Origin: Azoarcus sp.
Lineage (GTDB): Bacteria; Pseudomonadota; Gammaproteobacteria; Burkholderiales; Rhodocyclaceae
NCBI GenBank assembly: GCA_020725025.1
Contig: DYFV01000006.1
Location: 1 to 64,000 of the forward strand
Reading direction: 5' to 3'
DNA length: 64,000 nucleotides
A program made the translations under genes and the position numbers. Shown piece by piece: positions 35,731 through 44,529 of this stretch (position 1 is the stretch's first letter; the number at the start of each line of letters is the position of its first letter). The notes below the pieces were generated by a model. It was not told the origin of the DNA and did not search any database. It saw nothing but the letters and a program-made list of their open reading frames with translations.

Positions 35731-36954
35731 TTGAACGTGCGCGACAGCTTCTGGCTGATCCCCTCCATCGCGCTGATCGCGGCGCTGCTGCTCGGCGTCG
35801 GGCTGGTCGAGCTGGACGACCGCCTGCAGCTCTCCCTGGCCGCCGACTGGCCGCGGCTCTTCGGTGTCGGCGCCGAAGGCGCGCGCGGTACCCTGTCGGC
35901 GATCGCGAGCTCCATGATCACGGTGGCGGGCGTGGTGTTCTCGGTCACCATCGTGTCGCTGTCGCTCGCCGCGAGCACCTATTCGCCCCGCGTCCTGCGT
36001 ACCTTCATGCACGACCGTCCGACCCAGGCCACCCTGGGCGTCCTGGTCGGCATCTTCGCGTACTGCCTGGTGGTACTGCGCACCGTGCGCAGCGACGACG
36101 GCGACGGCGGCTTCGTGCCCTCGATCGCCGTTCTCGTCGCGCTGTTCCTCGCGCTCGTCGGCGTATGGACGCTGGTCTACTTCATCCACCACGTGGCGAT
36201 CGTCATCCAGTTGCCCACCATCCTGCAGCGGATCGCGAACGACACCCACGAGGCCATCGACCGCCTCTTCCCGGACGAGCTGGCGGAGGGCGAGGACGAC
36301 CCCGACGAGCCGGTCGCGGCCGGCGCCGGGCGCTGGAAGCGGCTGCCCGCGCTACGCTCGGGCTACCTGGTCGCCGTGGACACCGACGGGCTCGTGGCGC
36401 TCGCCCGCCGGCACGGCGCGGTGCTGCGGATGGAACTGGGGATCGGCGAGTTCGCGATCGAATCCTCGCCGCTCGCCTCCCTGGCAGTGGGCAAGGACGT
36501 TGGACAGGACGACGAACCGCCCATCGACGCCCGCGCGCTCGACCGCGTCTACGACATGGGGCCCGAGCGCACCATCGAGCAGGATGCCGCCTTCGGCGTG
36601 GAGCAGATCGTCGCCGTGGCGGTGCGTGCCCTCAGCCCGGCCGTCAACAACCCGAGCGCGGCCGTGATGTGCGTCGATCACCTGAGCGCGGTGCTCGTGC
36701 GTCTGACTCGGCGCGCAGTCCCTGCCCGGCTTCGCACCGAGGGGGGCGAGTTGCGGGTGATCGCCAAGGGTCCCACCTTCGAGAGCCTCGTCGCCCTCGC
36801 CTTCGAGCCCCTGCTGCGTCACGCGAAGGGCCATCCGGAAGTGGTCGACGCCATGGCGCGCGCGGCGCGCACCATCGAGCGGATCGCACCGCCGCGGCGC
36901 GGCCTCGTGATCCGCCGACACCTCGCGGCGATCAAGCGCGCGCAGGGCGCGTAA
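35731..36954 (+). CDS. DUF2254 integral membrane protein
   Basis: A 407-residue inner-membrane protein of the DUF2254 family, function unknown. Four membrane segments are visible: FWLIPSIALIAALLLGVGL, SMITVAGVVFSVTIVSLSLA, LGVLVGIFAYCLVVL and IAVLVALFLALVGVWTLVYF. A long soluble C-terminal domain follows (GYLVAVDTDGLVALARRHGA, RTIEQDAAFGVEQIVAVAVRAL, SPAVNNPSAAVMCVDHL). The start is a TTG at 35731 with AGGAG five bases upstream. An in-frame ATG about 100 bases earlier lacks a ribosome site and would add a highly basic tail. A six-nt gap links it to the RND operon downstream. Confidence 0.85.
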   Translation: MNVRDSFWLIPSIALIAALLLGVGLVELDDRLQLSLAADWPRLFGVGAEGARGTLSAIASSMITVAGVVFSVTIVSLSLAASTYSPRVLRTFMHDRPTQATLGVLVGIFAYCLVVLRTVRSDDGDGGFVPSIAVLVALFLALVGVWTLVYFIHHVAIVIQLPTILQRIANDTHEAIDRLFPDELAEGEDDPDEPVAAGAGRWKRLPALRSGYLVAVDTDGLVALARRHGAVLRMELGIGEFAIESSPLASLAVGKDVGQDDEPPIDARALDRVYDMGPERTIEQDAAFGVEQIVAVAVRALSPAVNNPSAAVMCVDHLSAVLVRLTRRAVPARLRTEGGELRVIAKGPTFESLVALAFEPLLRHAKGHPEVVDAMARAARTIERIAPPRRGLVIRRHLAAIKRAQGA

Positions 36955-36959
36955 GGCGG

Positions 36960-38399
36960 ATGGCGGCGATGAAGCCTACGGCCGGGTGCGCACGCAACTG
37001 GGGGGCCGGCGGCTGGCCTTCCCTGGTCGTCGTGTCGCTGCTCCTCTCCGGCTGCGCCACCACCGAGCCGATCGAGACGCCGACCGCAGGCGTCGAGATA
37101 CCGGCGAGCTGGACCGCCCCGGGGAACCCCGCCGGCCTGGTCCCGGACGAGCGCTGGTGGCGCAGCTTCGGCGACGCGGGGCTCGATGCCGTGATACGGC
37201 GCGCGCTCGTCTCCAACCACGACCTGGCCATTGCCGCCGCACGCATCGAGCAGGCCCTGGCACAGGCGCGCATCGCCCGCGGCGGTCGGCGCCCGCAGCT
37301 CGAGGCCGCGGCGGGCGCCTCGCGCGAGCGCCAGAACCTCATCGGGCTCCCCTTCGCCGGCGGCGGCGCCTTCGTCACCGACGCCCGCAGCGTCGCCCTC
37401 AACGCGAGCTGGGAGGTCGATCTGTGGAACCGCCTGGGGGCGGAAGCGCGCGCGGCGGCGCTCGATGCCCGCGCGGCGCGCGCCGATTTCGCCGCCGCGC
37501 GCCTGTCCCTGGCCGGACAGGCGGCCAAGGCCTACTTCGGGCTCGTCGAGGCCGAGCGGCAGGTGGAGGTCGCGCGGCGCACCCTCGAGACGCGGCAGGC
37601 GACCACCGCGCGGGTGCGCAGGCGCTACGAGGCGGGGCTCGTTGCGCCGCTCGATCTGCGCCTCGCGCTGACCAGCGAGGCGGCCGCCGCGGGGTTCGTC
37701 GCCGCCCGCGAGCGCGCGCTCGATGCGGCCCGGCGCGAGCTGGAGGCCCTGCTCGGCAGCTATCCGGAGGGAACGCTGGACGGCGCCGAGCGGCTCCCCG
37801 TCGCGCCCGAGACCCCGGCGGCCGGTGTGCCGGCGGCACTGCTGATGCGGCGCCCCGATCTCGCCGCCGCCGAGCTTCGCATCGCGGCCGCCGGCGGCCG
37901 CGTGGAGGCCGCGCGCGCCGCCCTCTATCCCCAGCTTCGGCTCACCGCCTCGATCGGCCGGCGTGCCGGCGAGTTGGGGAACCTGACCGACCCGGCTTTC
38001 AGCGTGTGGAGCCTCGCGGCCAACCTGCTCGCGCCGATCTACGCCGGCGGCACGCTGCGCGCGCGGGTCGAGCTCGCCCGCGCCATCCTCGCCGAGGCGC
38101 TCGCCCGCTACCGGCAGGCGGTGCTCGACGCCTTCCTCGAGGTCGAGCGCGCGCTCGCGGCCGACCGCCATCTCGCCGAGCAGGTCGCGGCGAGCTCGCG
38201 CCAGCTGGAGCAGGCCGAGGCGGCAGCGCGTCTCGCAGACGAGCGCTACGCCGCGGGACTGGCGGATCTGCTCACCGTGCTCGAGGCCGAGCGCCAGCGT
38301 CTCGACGCCGCCTCGCAACTGCTCGCCGCGCGGCGGGAGCGGCTGCAGGCGCGTATCGATCTCTACCTCGCGCTGGGAGGGGGGTTCGATGCGCGCTAG
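36960..38399 (+). CDS. RND efflux outer-membrane lipoprotein (NodT/OprM type)
   Basis: This is the outer-membrane channel of a tripartite efflux pump. The 479-residue product has lipobox LSGC (C32). It shows the twofold OMF repeat: PDERWWRSFGDAGLDAVIRR near the start, NASWEVDLWNRLGAEARAAA in the middle, and LLMRRPDLAAAELRIAAAGG opening the second half. Long alpha-helical hairpins (LEQAEAAARLADERYAAGLA) form the tunnel. It starts 6 nt after the DUF2254 stop and overlaps the membrane-fusion gene by 11 nt, so all three pump parts are one transcript. Confidence 0.95.
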   Translation: MAAMKPTAGCARNWGAGGWPSLVVVSLLLSGCATTEPIETPTAGVEIPASWTAPGNPAGLVPDERWWRSFGDAGLDAVIRRALVSNHDLAIAAARIEQALAQARIARGGRRPQLEAAAGASRERQNLIGLPFAGGGAFVTDARSVALNASWEVDLWNRLGAEARAAALDARAARADFAAARLSLAGQAAKAYFGLVEAERQVEVARRTLETRQATTARVRRRYEAGLVAPLDLRLALTSEAAAAGFVAARERALDAARRELEALLGSYPEGTLDGAERLPVAPETPAAGVPAALLMRRPDLAAAELRIAAAGGRVEAARAALYPQLRLTASIGRRAGELGNLTDPAFSVWSLAANLLAPIYAGGTLRARVELARAILAEALARYRQAVLDAFLEVERALAADRHLAEQVAASSRQLEQAEAAARLADERYAAGLADLLTVLEAERQRLDAASQLLAARRERLQARIDLYLALGGGFDAR

Positions 38400-39540
38400 G
38401 CGGTTCGTCCCCATCGCGACGGTGCTTCTCGTGGCGGCAGGCGTGGCCGTCGCCCTCGTCGCCTTCGGACCCGAGGTCGAGCAGGCGCCCGAGCCGCCAC
38501 CGACCCCGGTGGTGCGCGTGATGGAAGCGACGCCGCGGGACGTCCAGGTCGAGGTGAAGTCCCAGGGCGAGACACAACCGCGCACGCGCTCGCAGCTGGT
38601 GGCCCAGGTGGCCGGACGCATCGCCCGCGTCTCGCCGGAGTTCGCGGCCGGTGCCTTCTTCGAGAAGGGCGATGTGCTGGTGTGGCTCGACGACTCCGAC
38701 TACCGCCTGGCGCTGCAGCAGGCTCAGGCGGAGGTGGCACGGGCGCGGGTGGCGCTCGCCCAGGAGCAGGCCCAGGCCGAGGTGGCGCGCGAGGAATGGA
38801 AGTCGCTCGGGCGCGGCGAACCGAGCGCTCTGGTGCTGCGCAAGCCGCAGCTCGCCGAGGCCCGCGCCGCGCTCGAGGCGGCCCGGGCGGCGGCCCAGCA
38901 GGCCAAGCTGCAGCTCGGGCGCACCACCGTCGAGGCCCCCTACGCCGGCCGCGTACGCCGGACCGAGGCCGACGTCGGCCAGTTCGTGGCAGCCGGCACG
39001 CCCCTCGCCGACATCTATGCCACCGACTACGCGGAGATCCGCCTGCCGGTACAGCAGCGCGACCTGGCCTTCCTGGAGGTGGACGTCGGGTATCCGTCCG
39101 AGCGCGGCCCCGGACCGGCGGTGGTGCTTCGGGACGACGGCCGCACCTGGACCGGGGAAGTGGTGCGGGTGGGCGGCACGGTGGACCCGGCCACCCGCCT
39201 CATCGAGGTGTGGGCGCGGGTCGACGACCCCTTCAACCGCGGGCGCGACGCGAACCGCGCGCCGCTGCCGATGGGCCTCTTCGTCCAGGCGCGCATCGCA
39301 GGGCGCACGCTGGAAGACGTCTTCGTGCTGCCGCGTGCCGCGCTGCGCGACGGGCGGGTGCTGGTGGTCGAGGACGGCCGACTCGAGTTCCGGGAGGTCG
39401 AAGTGCTGCGCACCCGCGGCGACGAGGTGGTGATCGGCGCCGGCCTGCGGCCCGGCGACACGGTGGTGGCCACGCCGCTCGACACCCCGGTGGCGGGCAT
39501 GTCGGTGCGCACGGTTCCGGCCGATGAAGCGCGCGATTGA
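38389..39540 (+). CDS. RND efflux membrane-fusion (periplasmic adaptor) protein
   Basis: This adaptor links the inner-membrane RND pump to the outer-membrane channel. The 383 residues begin with one membrane anchor (FVPIATVLLVAAGVAVALVA). A split lipoyl-like barrel follows (GETQPRTRSQLVAQVAGRIA, and RTTVEAPYAGRVRRTEADVG after the hairpin). The alpha-hairpin is rich in Ala, Glu and Gln (about residues 105-180). A beta-barrel and a membrane-proximal domain (LEDVFVLPRAALRDGRVLVV) end the protein. It overlaps the genes on both sides, 11 nt upstream and 17 nt downstream. Confidence 0.95.
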   Translation: MRARRFVPIATVLLVAAGVAVALVAFGPEVEQAPEPPPTPVVRVMEATPRDVQVEVKSQGETQPRTRSQLVAQVAGRIARVSPEFAAGAFFEKGDVLVWLDDSDYRLALQQAQAEVARARVALAQEQAQAEVAREEWKSLGRGEPSALVLRKPQLAEARAALEAARAAAQQAKLQLGRTTVEAPYAGRVRRTEADVGQFVAAGTPLADIYATDYAEIRLPVQQRDLAFLEVDVGYPSERGPGPAVVLRDDGRTWTGEVVRVGGTVDPATRLIEVWARVDDPFNRGRDANRAPLPMGLFVQARIAGRTLEDVFVLPRAALRDGRVLVVEDGRLEFREVEVLRTRGDEVVIGAGLRPGDTVVATPLDTPVAGMSVRTVPADEARD

Positions 39541-42500
39541 GTGGTTCGCCGGCCACGGCGTGGCCGCCAACGTGCTCATGGTCGCGGTCGTGATCGGCGG
39601 GCTGATGTCGCTCGGCACCCTGCAGCGCGAGATCTTCCCCGAGACCAGCCCCGAGGTCGTGCGCGTGACGGTCCCCTACCCCGGCGCCGCGCCCGAGGAG
39701 GTCGAGCAGGGCATCGTGCTGCGCGTGGAAGAAGCGGTCCAGGACATCGCCGGGGTCGAGGAGGTACGCTCGGTCGCCGCCGAGGGCAGCGGCACCGTCA
39801 CCGTGGAGCTCACCCGCGGCGCCGATGCCTCCCGGGTGCTCGACGAGGTGAAGAGCCGGGTGGACGCCATCACCGCCTTCCCCGAGGAGGCCGAGGAGCC
39901 GGTCATCGAGCAGCCGGTGATCCGCAACGCGGTGCTCTCGGTGGCGGTGTCGGGGCCGGTGGACGAACGCACCCTGCGCCGCCTGGCCGAGCAGGTGCGC
40001 GACGATCTGCTGGCGATGCCCGGCATCACCCAGGTGGAGCTCGCCGCGGTGCGCGACTACGAGATCTCCATCGAGGTCTCGCAGCAGGCGTTGCGCCGTT
40101 ACGGCCTCACCTTCGCCGAGGTCGCCCAGGCGGTGCGGTCGGCCTCCCTGCGCCTGCCGGGAGGCACCCTCGAGACCCGGGGCGGAGAGATCCTGCTGCG
40201 TGTGGAGGAACAGGCCTATACCGGCGAGGAGTTCGAGCGCCTGCCCCTGCTCACCACGCCGGAGGGGGCGCGGCTCACCGTCGGGGACGTGGCCCGGGTG
40301 CGCGACGCCTTCGCCGACACCGCCCAGGCGGCACGCTTCGACGGCGAGCCCGCCGCCCTGGTGCGGGTCTTTCGCGTCGGCGACCAGGACGCGATCGAGA
40401 TCGCCGAGAAGGTGAAGGACTACGTCGCGCGCGCTCGCGAGCGCATGCCCGAAGGCATCGAACTCACCACCTGGTTCGACTTCAGCCGGGTGCTGCAGGA
40501 CCGCATCGACCTGCTGATCGAGAACGGCTTCATGGGCTTCGTGCTGGTCTTCCTGGTGCTCGCCCTCTTCCTCCGGCTGTCCCTCGCCGCCTGGGTGGCG
40601 GTCGGCATCCCGATCTCCTTCCTGGGTGCGGGGCTGCTCATGCCCGCCTTCGGTCTATCGGTGAACATGATCTCGATGTTCGCCTTCATCGTGGTGCTGG
40701 GCATCGTGGTGGACGACGCGATCGTGGTCGGCGAGAGCATCTACAGCCGCTTCCAGGCGGGCAACCACGGGGTGCCCGGCGCCGTCGAGGGCGCCACCGC
40801 GGTGAGCACGCCGGTCGTGTTCGCGGTGGCGACCACCGTGGCGGCCTTCCTGCCGCTGCTCTTCGTGCCCGGTGTCTTCGGGCAGTTCATGTGGCCCATC
40901 CCCGTCATCGTCATCAGCACGCTGGCCTTCTCGCTCGCCGAGTCGCTGCTGGTGCTGCCGCACCACCTGTCGGCGCTGCGTCCGCCCGCCGACGAGCCCG
41001 CGCGCGGCTGGCGGCGCTTTCGCGAGCGCTTCGGCCACGGCCTGGAGCGCTTCGTGCGCGAGCGCTACGCCCCGGCCGTGGAATGGGCCATCGAATGGCG
41101 CGGGCTCGTCCTCGCCATCGCCGTCGCGGTGCTGGTGATCGCCTTCGCCGCCACCGCCGGCGGCTGGATCCGCTTCCGCTTCTTCCCGCCGGTGGAGTCG
41201 GACCACGTGAGCGCGGCGCTCGCCATGCCGCAGGGTACGCCCGAGGCGATGACCGAGGCGGCGGTGCGCGAGCTCGAGCAGGAAGCGCTCGCCCTCGCCG
41301 CCCGCCTGGAGCGCGAGGCGGGCGAGCCGGTGGTGAGCCACGTGCTGGCCTCGATCGGCGAGCAGCCCTTCGCCGCGCAGGAAGGGGCCGGTCCGGGCGG
41401 CGCCGGCGGCATCTTCACCGGCGCCCACCTCGGAGAGGTGACCATCGAGCTGGTGCCCTCCCAGGAGCGCGGGATCACCAGCCAGAAGGTGGCCGACCGC
41501 TGGCGCGAGGCGGTGGGTGCCATTGCCGGCGCCGAGGAGCTCACCTATACCGGCTCCATCTTCGGTGCGGGCGCTCCGATCAACGTGCGCCTGTCCGGGG
41601 CGCCCATCGAGACCCTGCAGGGGGTCGCCGAGCGCATCAAGGCCAGGCTGCGCGACTACCCGGGGGTCTACGACATCGCCGACACCTACCGGGCCGGCAA
41701 GACGCAGCTCGAGGTGGACATCACCGAGCGCGCGCAGGCGGCCGGGATCACGCTCGCCGAGCTCGCACGCCAGCTGCGCGGCGCCTTTTACGGCGAGGAG
41801 GCGCAGCGCATCCAGCGCGGACGCTACGAGGTGAAGGTCATGGTGCGCCTGCCCGAGGACGAGCGGCGCACCCTCGCCGAGCTGGAGGACCTGCGCGTGC
41901 GCGGTCCGGGCGGGGTCGAGATGCCGCTCGCGGAAGCCGCGGTGATGCGCGAGTCGCGCGCGCCGGCGGTCATCGAACGGGTACAGCGCTCCCGGGTGCT
42001 CTCGGTCACCGCCGACGTGGACCCGCAGCGAACCGCCGCCGGGCCCATCCTCGCCGACCTCGAGCAGAACGTCCTGCCCGCGCTGCTGCGCGACCATCCC
42101 CGGGTACGCTACACCCTCGCCGGCGAGCAGGAGGAGCAGCGCGAGACCCTGGGCGGGCTCGCCCGCGGCTTCCTGCTTGCCCTGCTCGCCATCTACGTCC
42201 TGCTCGCGATCCCCTTCCGCTCCTACGGGCAGCCGCTGCTGGTGATGGCCGCCATCCCCTTCGGGTTCGTGGGGGCGCTGCTCGGCCACCTCGCCATGGG
42301 GCTCGACTTCACCATCCTGTCCATGTTCGGGCTGGTCGCCCTCGCCGGCGTGGTGGTGAACGACAGCCTGGTCCTGGTCGACCACGTCAACCGCAGCTAC
42401 CGCGCCGGCACGCCTCGACGGCAGGCGATCCGCCAGGGCGGCCAGGCGCGCTTCCGGCCGGTGCTGCTCACCTCCCTCACCACCTTCGCGGGCCTGGCGC

Positions 42501-42685
42501 CGCTGCTCGCCGAAACGAGCGTGCAGGCCCAGTTCCTCATCCCGATGGCGGCCTCCCTCGCCTTCGGAGTGCTCTTCGCCACTTTGATCACCCTCTTTCT
42601 GGTGCCGGTCGGTTATGCGCTGGTGGACGACATTCGGCGCCGATTCGAGCGGCATTCCCAGGGCGAGGCGCGCCGGGCCGAGTGA
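39524..42685 (+). CDS. RND efflux inner-membrane permease (AcrB/HAE family)
   Basis: This 1053-residue proton-driven pump exports hydrophobic compounds through the adaptor and channel encoded just upstream. The N-terminus (IEWFAGHGVAANVLMVAVVI) is helix 1. The periplasmic porter domain starts REIFPETSPEVVRVTVPYPG. The helix 4 region has VVLGIVVDDAIVVGESIYSR with the Asp pair for proton relay. The second half repeats this layout (FTILSMFGLVALAGVVVNDS, ARFRPVLLTSLTTFAGLAPL). Substrates cannot be read from the sequence. No dedicated regulator gene is adjacent. Confidence 0.95.
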   Translation: MKRAIEWFAGHGVAANVLMVAVVIGGLMSLGTLQREIFPETSPEVVRVTVPYPGAAPEEVEQGIVLRVEEAVQDIAGVEEVRSVAAEGSGTVTVELTRGADASRVLDEVKSRVDAITAFPEEAEEPVIEQPVIRNAVLSVAVSGPVDERTLRRLAEQVRDDLLAMPGITQVELAAVRDYEISIEVSQQALRRYGLTFAEVAQAVRSASLRLPGGTLETRGGEILLRVEEQAYTGEEFERLPLLTTPEGARLTVGDVARVRDAFADTAQAARFDGEPAALVRVFRVGDQDAIEIAEKVKDYVARARERMPEGIELTTWFDFSRVLQDRIDLLIENGFMGFVLVFLVLALFLRLSLAAWVAVGIPISFLGAGLLMPAFGLSVNMISMFAFIVVLGIVVDDAIVVGESIYSRFQAGNHGVPGAVEGATAVSTPVVFAVATTVAAFLPLLFVPGVFGQFMWPIPVIVISTLAFSLAESLLVLPHHLSALRPPADEPARGWRRFRERFGHGLERFVRERYAPAVEWAIEWRGLVLAIAVAVLVIAFAATAGGWIRFRFFPPVESDHVSAALAMPQGTPEAMTEAAVRELEQEALALAARLEREAGEPVVSHVLASIGEQPFAAQEGAGPGGAGGIFTGAHLGEVTIELVPSQERGITSQKVADRWREAVGAIAGAEELTYTGSIFGAGAPINVRLSGAPIETLQGVAERIKARLRDYPGVYDIADTYRAGKTQLEVDITERAQAAGITLAELARQLRGAFYGEEAQRIQRGRYEVKVMVRLPEDERRTLAELEDLRVRGPGGVEMPLAEAAVMRESRAPAVIERVQRSRVLSVTADVDPQRTAAGPILADLEQNVLPALLRDHPRVRYTLAGEQEEQRETLGGLARGFLLALLAIYVLLAIPFRSYGQPLLVMAAIPFGFVGALLGHLAMGLDFTILSMFGLVALAGVVVNDSLVLVDHVNRSYRAGTPRRQAIRQGGQARFRPVLLTSLTTFAGLAPLLAETSVQAQFLIPMAASLAFGVLFATLITLFLVPVGYALVDDIRRRFERHSQGEARRAE

Positions 42686-42786
42686 GGGATCCACCCGGTC
42701 ACCGGTATTACCGCTGTTTCATGCCCGTGCCACCATTCCTGCATGCGCCCCGGGGACCCCGCACCCCGATATCCGAGGAGACCGCC

Positions 42787-43890
42787 ATGCGCATGCTCTT
42801 GTCCACCCTGTTCGTCGTCCTCTCCGCCTCGGCGCTCGCCGGACCCGAGCATGCGCATACCATGGGCGAGGACCGCTTCGCGGCCGGCGAGGAGGTGACC
42901 AGCCGCACCCCGGTGGCCGGGGACCTCATCATGGCCGGCGGCCGCGTGCGGGTGGACGCCCCCGTGGGAGGCGACCTCGTCGCGGCCGGCGGCAACGTGC
43001 GCATCGATGCCGCCACGGACCAGGACCTATACGCTGCGGGAGGGCGGGTGGCGCTCGATGGACGGGTCGGTGGCAATGCGCGCATCGCCGGCGGCGACGT
43101 GGACATCGGCCGCGGCGCCGGGATCGCCGGCAATGCCACCGTGGCCGCCGGCGAGGTCTTGTTGGCCGGCGAGGTCGGCGGCCATCTCTCGGTGGCCGGC
43201 GGGGAGGTGTTCCTGAACGGACGCGTGGCCGGCGACGTCGAGGCCACGGCCGGCGAGATCGAGCTCGGACCGGACGCCCGCATCGCGGGCAACCTTCGCT
43301 ACCGCAGCGACGAGCCGCTCATGCGCAGTCCGACGGCCGAAGTCCAGGGAAGCGTCGTGCACCTGCCCGCACCTCCCCCGTGGGAAAACGGTGCCGAGGC
43401 GGGAATGCGCGTCGTGGCCACCTTCCTGCTCCTGTGGACCCTCGGCCTGACGATTCTCGCCGCCATCGTCGCCGCCCTGCCCCGCCTCTCCGCCGGGCTC
43501 GAGCAGGCTGCGCGCAGCCGACCCGGCATGAGCCTGCTCGCGGGGCTCGCCGTCCTGGTCGCTACGCCGATCGTCGCGGCCATCCTGCTCGCGAGCGGCA
43601 TCGGACTGCCCATCGGCCTGGTCCTTCTGGGCGCCTACCTCGCGGCACTGATCCTCGGTTACGCCGGTGCCGGAGCCGCGCTGGGACGAATGGCCCTGCG
43701 CCGCTTCCGTCCCGCCGGCCTCGAACGCAAGGGCACGCGTGCCGTGGCGGGGGGCGTCGCGATGCTGCTCGTCTCGCTCGTCGCCGCAATCCCCTTTCTC
43801 GGCTGGCTGGCCGTGCTGGCGGCCTGGCTCGCCGGGATCGGGGCCCTGCTGCTGCAGTGGCGTGCGCAGCCGGCGGCGGCCGCGCCCTGA
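42787..43890 (+). CDS. Bactofilin-like beta-helix protein with C-terminal membrane helices
   Basis: The 367-residue protein has a signal peptide (MRMLLSTLFVVLSASALA) and about 140 residues of short glycine-rich repeats. These include GDLIMAGGRVRVDAPVGGDL, VAAGGNVRIDAATDQDLYAA and GGRVALDGRVGGNARIAGGD. They are the pattern of polymer-forming (bactofilin-like) right-handed beta-helices. A Pro-rich linker leads to four hydrophobic segments (ATFLLLWTLGLTILAAIVAA, SLLAGLAVLVATPIVAAILL, IGLVLLGAYLAALILGYAGA, AGGVAMLLVSLVAAIPFLGW). The repeats are thus placed in the periplasm and anchored in the inner membrane, unlike cytoplasmic bactofilins. GGAG is six bases before the ATG. Its stop is 9 nt from the convergent cupin stop. 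Confidence 0.82.
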   Translation: MRMLLSTLFVVLSASALAGPEHAHTMGEDRFAAGEEVTSRTPVAGDLIMAGGRVRVDAPVGGDLVAAGGNVRIDAATDQDLYAAGGRVALDGRVGGNARIAGGDVDIGRGAGIAGNATVAAGEVLLAGEVGGHLSVAGGEVFLNGRVAGDVEATAGEIELGPDARIAGNLRYRSDEPLMRSPTAEVQGSVVHLPAPPPWENGAEAGMRVVATFLLLWTLGLTILAAIVAALPRLSAGLEQAARSRPGMSLLAGLAVLVATPIVAAILLASGIGLPIGLVLLGAYLAALILGYAGAGAALGRMALRRFRPAGLERKGTRAVAGGVAMLLVSLVAAIPFLGWLAVLAAWLAGIGALLLQWRAQPAAAAP

Positions 43891-43899
43891 CCGCCAGAC

Positions 43900-44391
43900 T
43901 TACTTGTTGCGCGGATCGTCCTCAGGATTCACGTAGTCGATACCCCAGGGACCCGTGCCGTGCAACTGCACCACGGTCTCGCCCTTGGTCCACACGTAGT
44001 GGTGATCGCCCACCGGGAGCACGAACAGCGAACCGGGGCCGAGCGGCTTCGTCGCCGCCCGGTCGAACGACTTGCCCATGCCCATCATCAGCGTACCTTC
44101 GAGCACGGTGATGTGCTCCCGCACCGGGTGCGAGTGCGGCGCCACCCGGTAGCCGTCCGGGAACTTGAGCCTCATGGTGTAAGGCCCGGCCTTGGACAGG
44201 TCGCCCTCGAGCACCGCGATCTGCGCGCCTTCCGGCAGCGAGGGCGGCCCCGGCCGCCACTTCACCCGGTCGCTCTCGACCGAGATCGGGGCCTCGAGCT
44301 TCTGGTCGGATCCTTGCGCGTACGAAGCGGCCATGACGACGGCCAGGGCCAGGGCGAGCGCGGAAGGGAGCGTGAATGTCGGCTGTCTCAT
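43900..44391 (-). CDS. Secreted cupin-domain protein
   Basis: A 163-residue protein with a signal peptide (LPSALALALAVVMAASYAQG) and one cupin barrel. The metal-binding motif is in VAPHSHPVREHITVLEGTLM, with H, H and E ligands, and the second motif GDHHYVW supplies a further His. Such secreted cupins are often annotated DUF4437 or ChrR-like; substrate unknown. GGAGA five bases before the ATG at 44391 fixes the start, overriding a much longer upstream frame. A sigma-54-like site lies 41 nt upstream, back to back with the one for the DUF2243 gene. Confidence 0.87.
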   Translation of the reverse strand: MRQPTFTLPSALALALAVVMAASYAQGSDQKLEAPISVESDRVKWRPGPPSLPEGAQIAVLEGDLSKAGPYTMRLKFPDGYRVAPHSHPVREHITVLEGTLMMGMGKSFDRAATKPLGPGSLFVLPVGDHHYVWTKGETVVQLHGTGPWGIDYVNPEDDPRNK

Positions 44392-44432
44392 CGGATTCTC
44401 CTTGGAAGTGGCACGAATGCCCTGACGAGCCC

Positions 44433-44446
44433 GCAATCGGCACGCC
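44433..44446 (-). promoter_or_regulatory. Putative sigma-54 promoter of the cupin gene
   Basis: On the minus strand GGCGTGCCGATTGC has the GG-N10-GC spacing and shares GCCGATTGC with the site at 29959. It ends 41 nt before the cupin start codon. Confidence 0.55.
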
Positions 44447-44479
44447 CGCCCGCGCACTGACGCGCGCTTCGACCCACCG

Positions 44480-44493
44480 GGAAGGATGCTTGC
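44480..44493 (+). promoter_or_regulatory. Putative sigma-54 promoter of the DUF2243 gene
   Basis: GGAAGGATGCTTGC followed by T fits the -24/-12 pattern and ends 36 nt before the start codon. It is divergent from the cupin site, with 33 nt between them. Confidence 0.55.
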
Positions 44494-44529
44494 TGGAGGC
44501 TTGCCGGTCACTTTCGGCTTGGTGCAGAC

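Noticed and set aside
42724-42738. Sequence TGCCACCATTCCTGC before the bactofilin-like gene
   Set aside because: It lacks the near-invariant GG of the -24 block.
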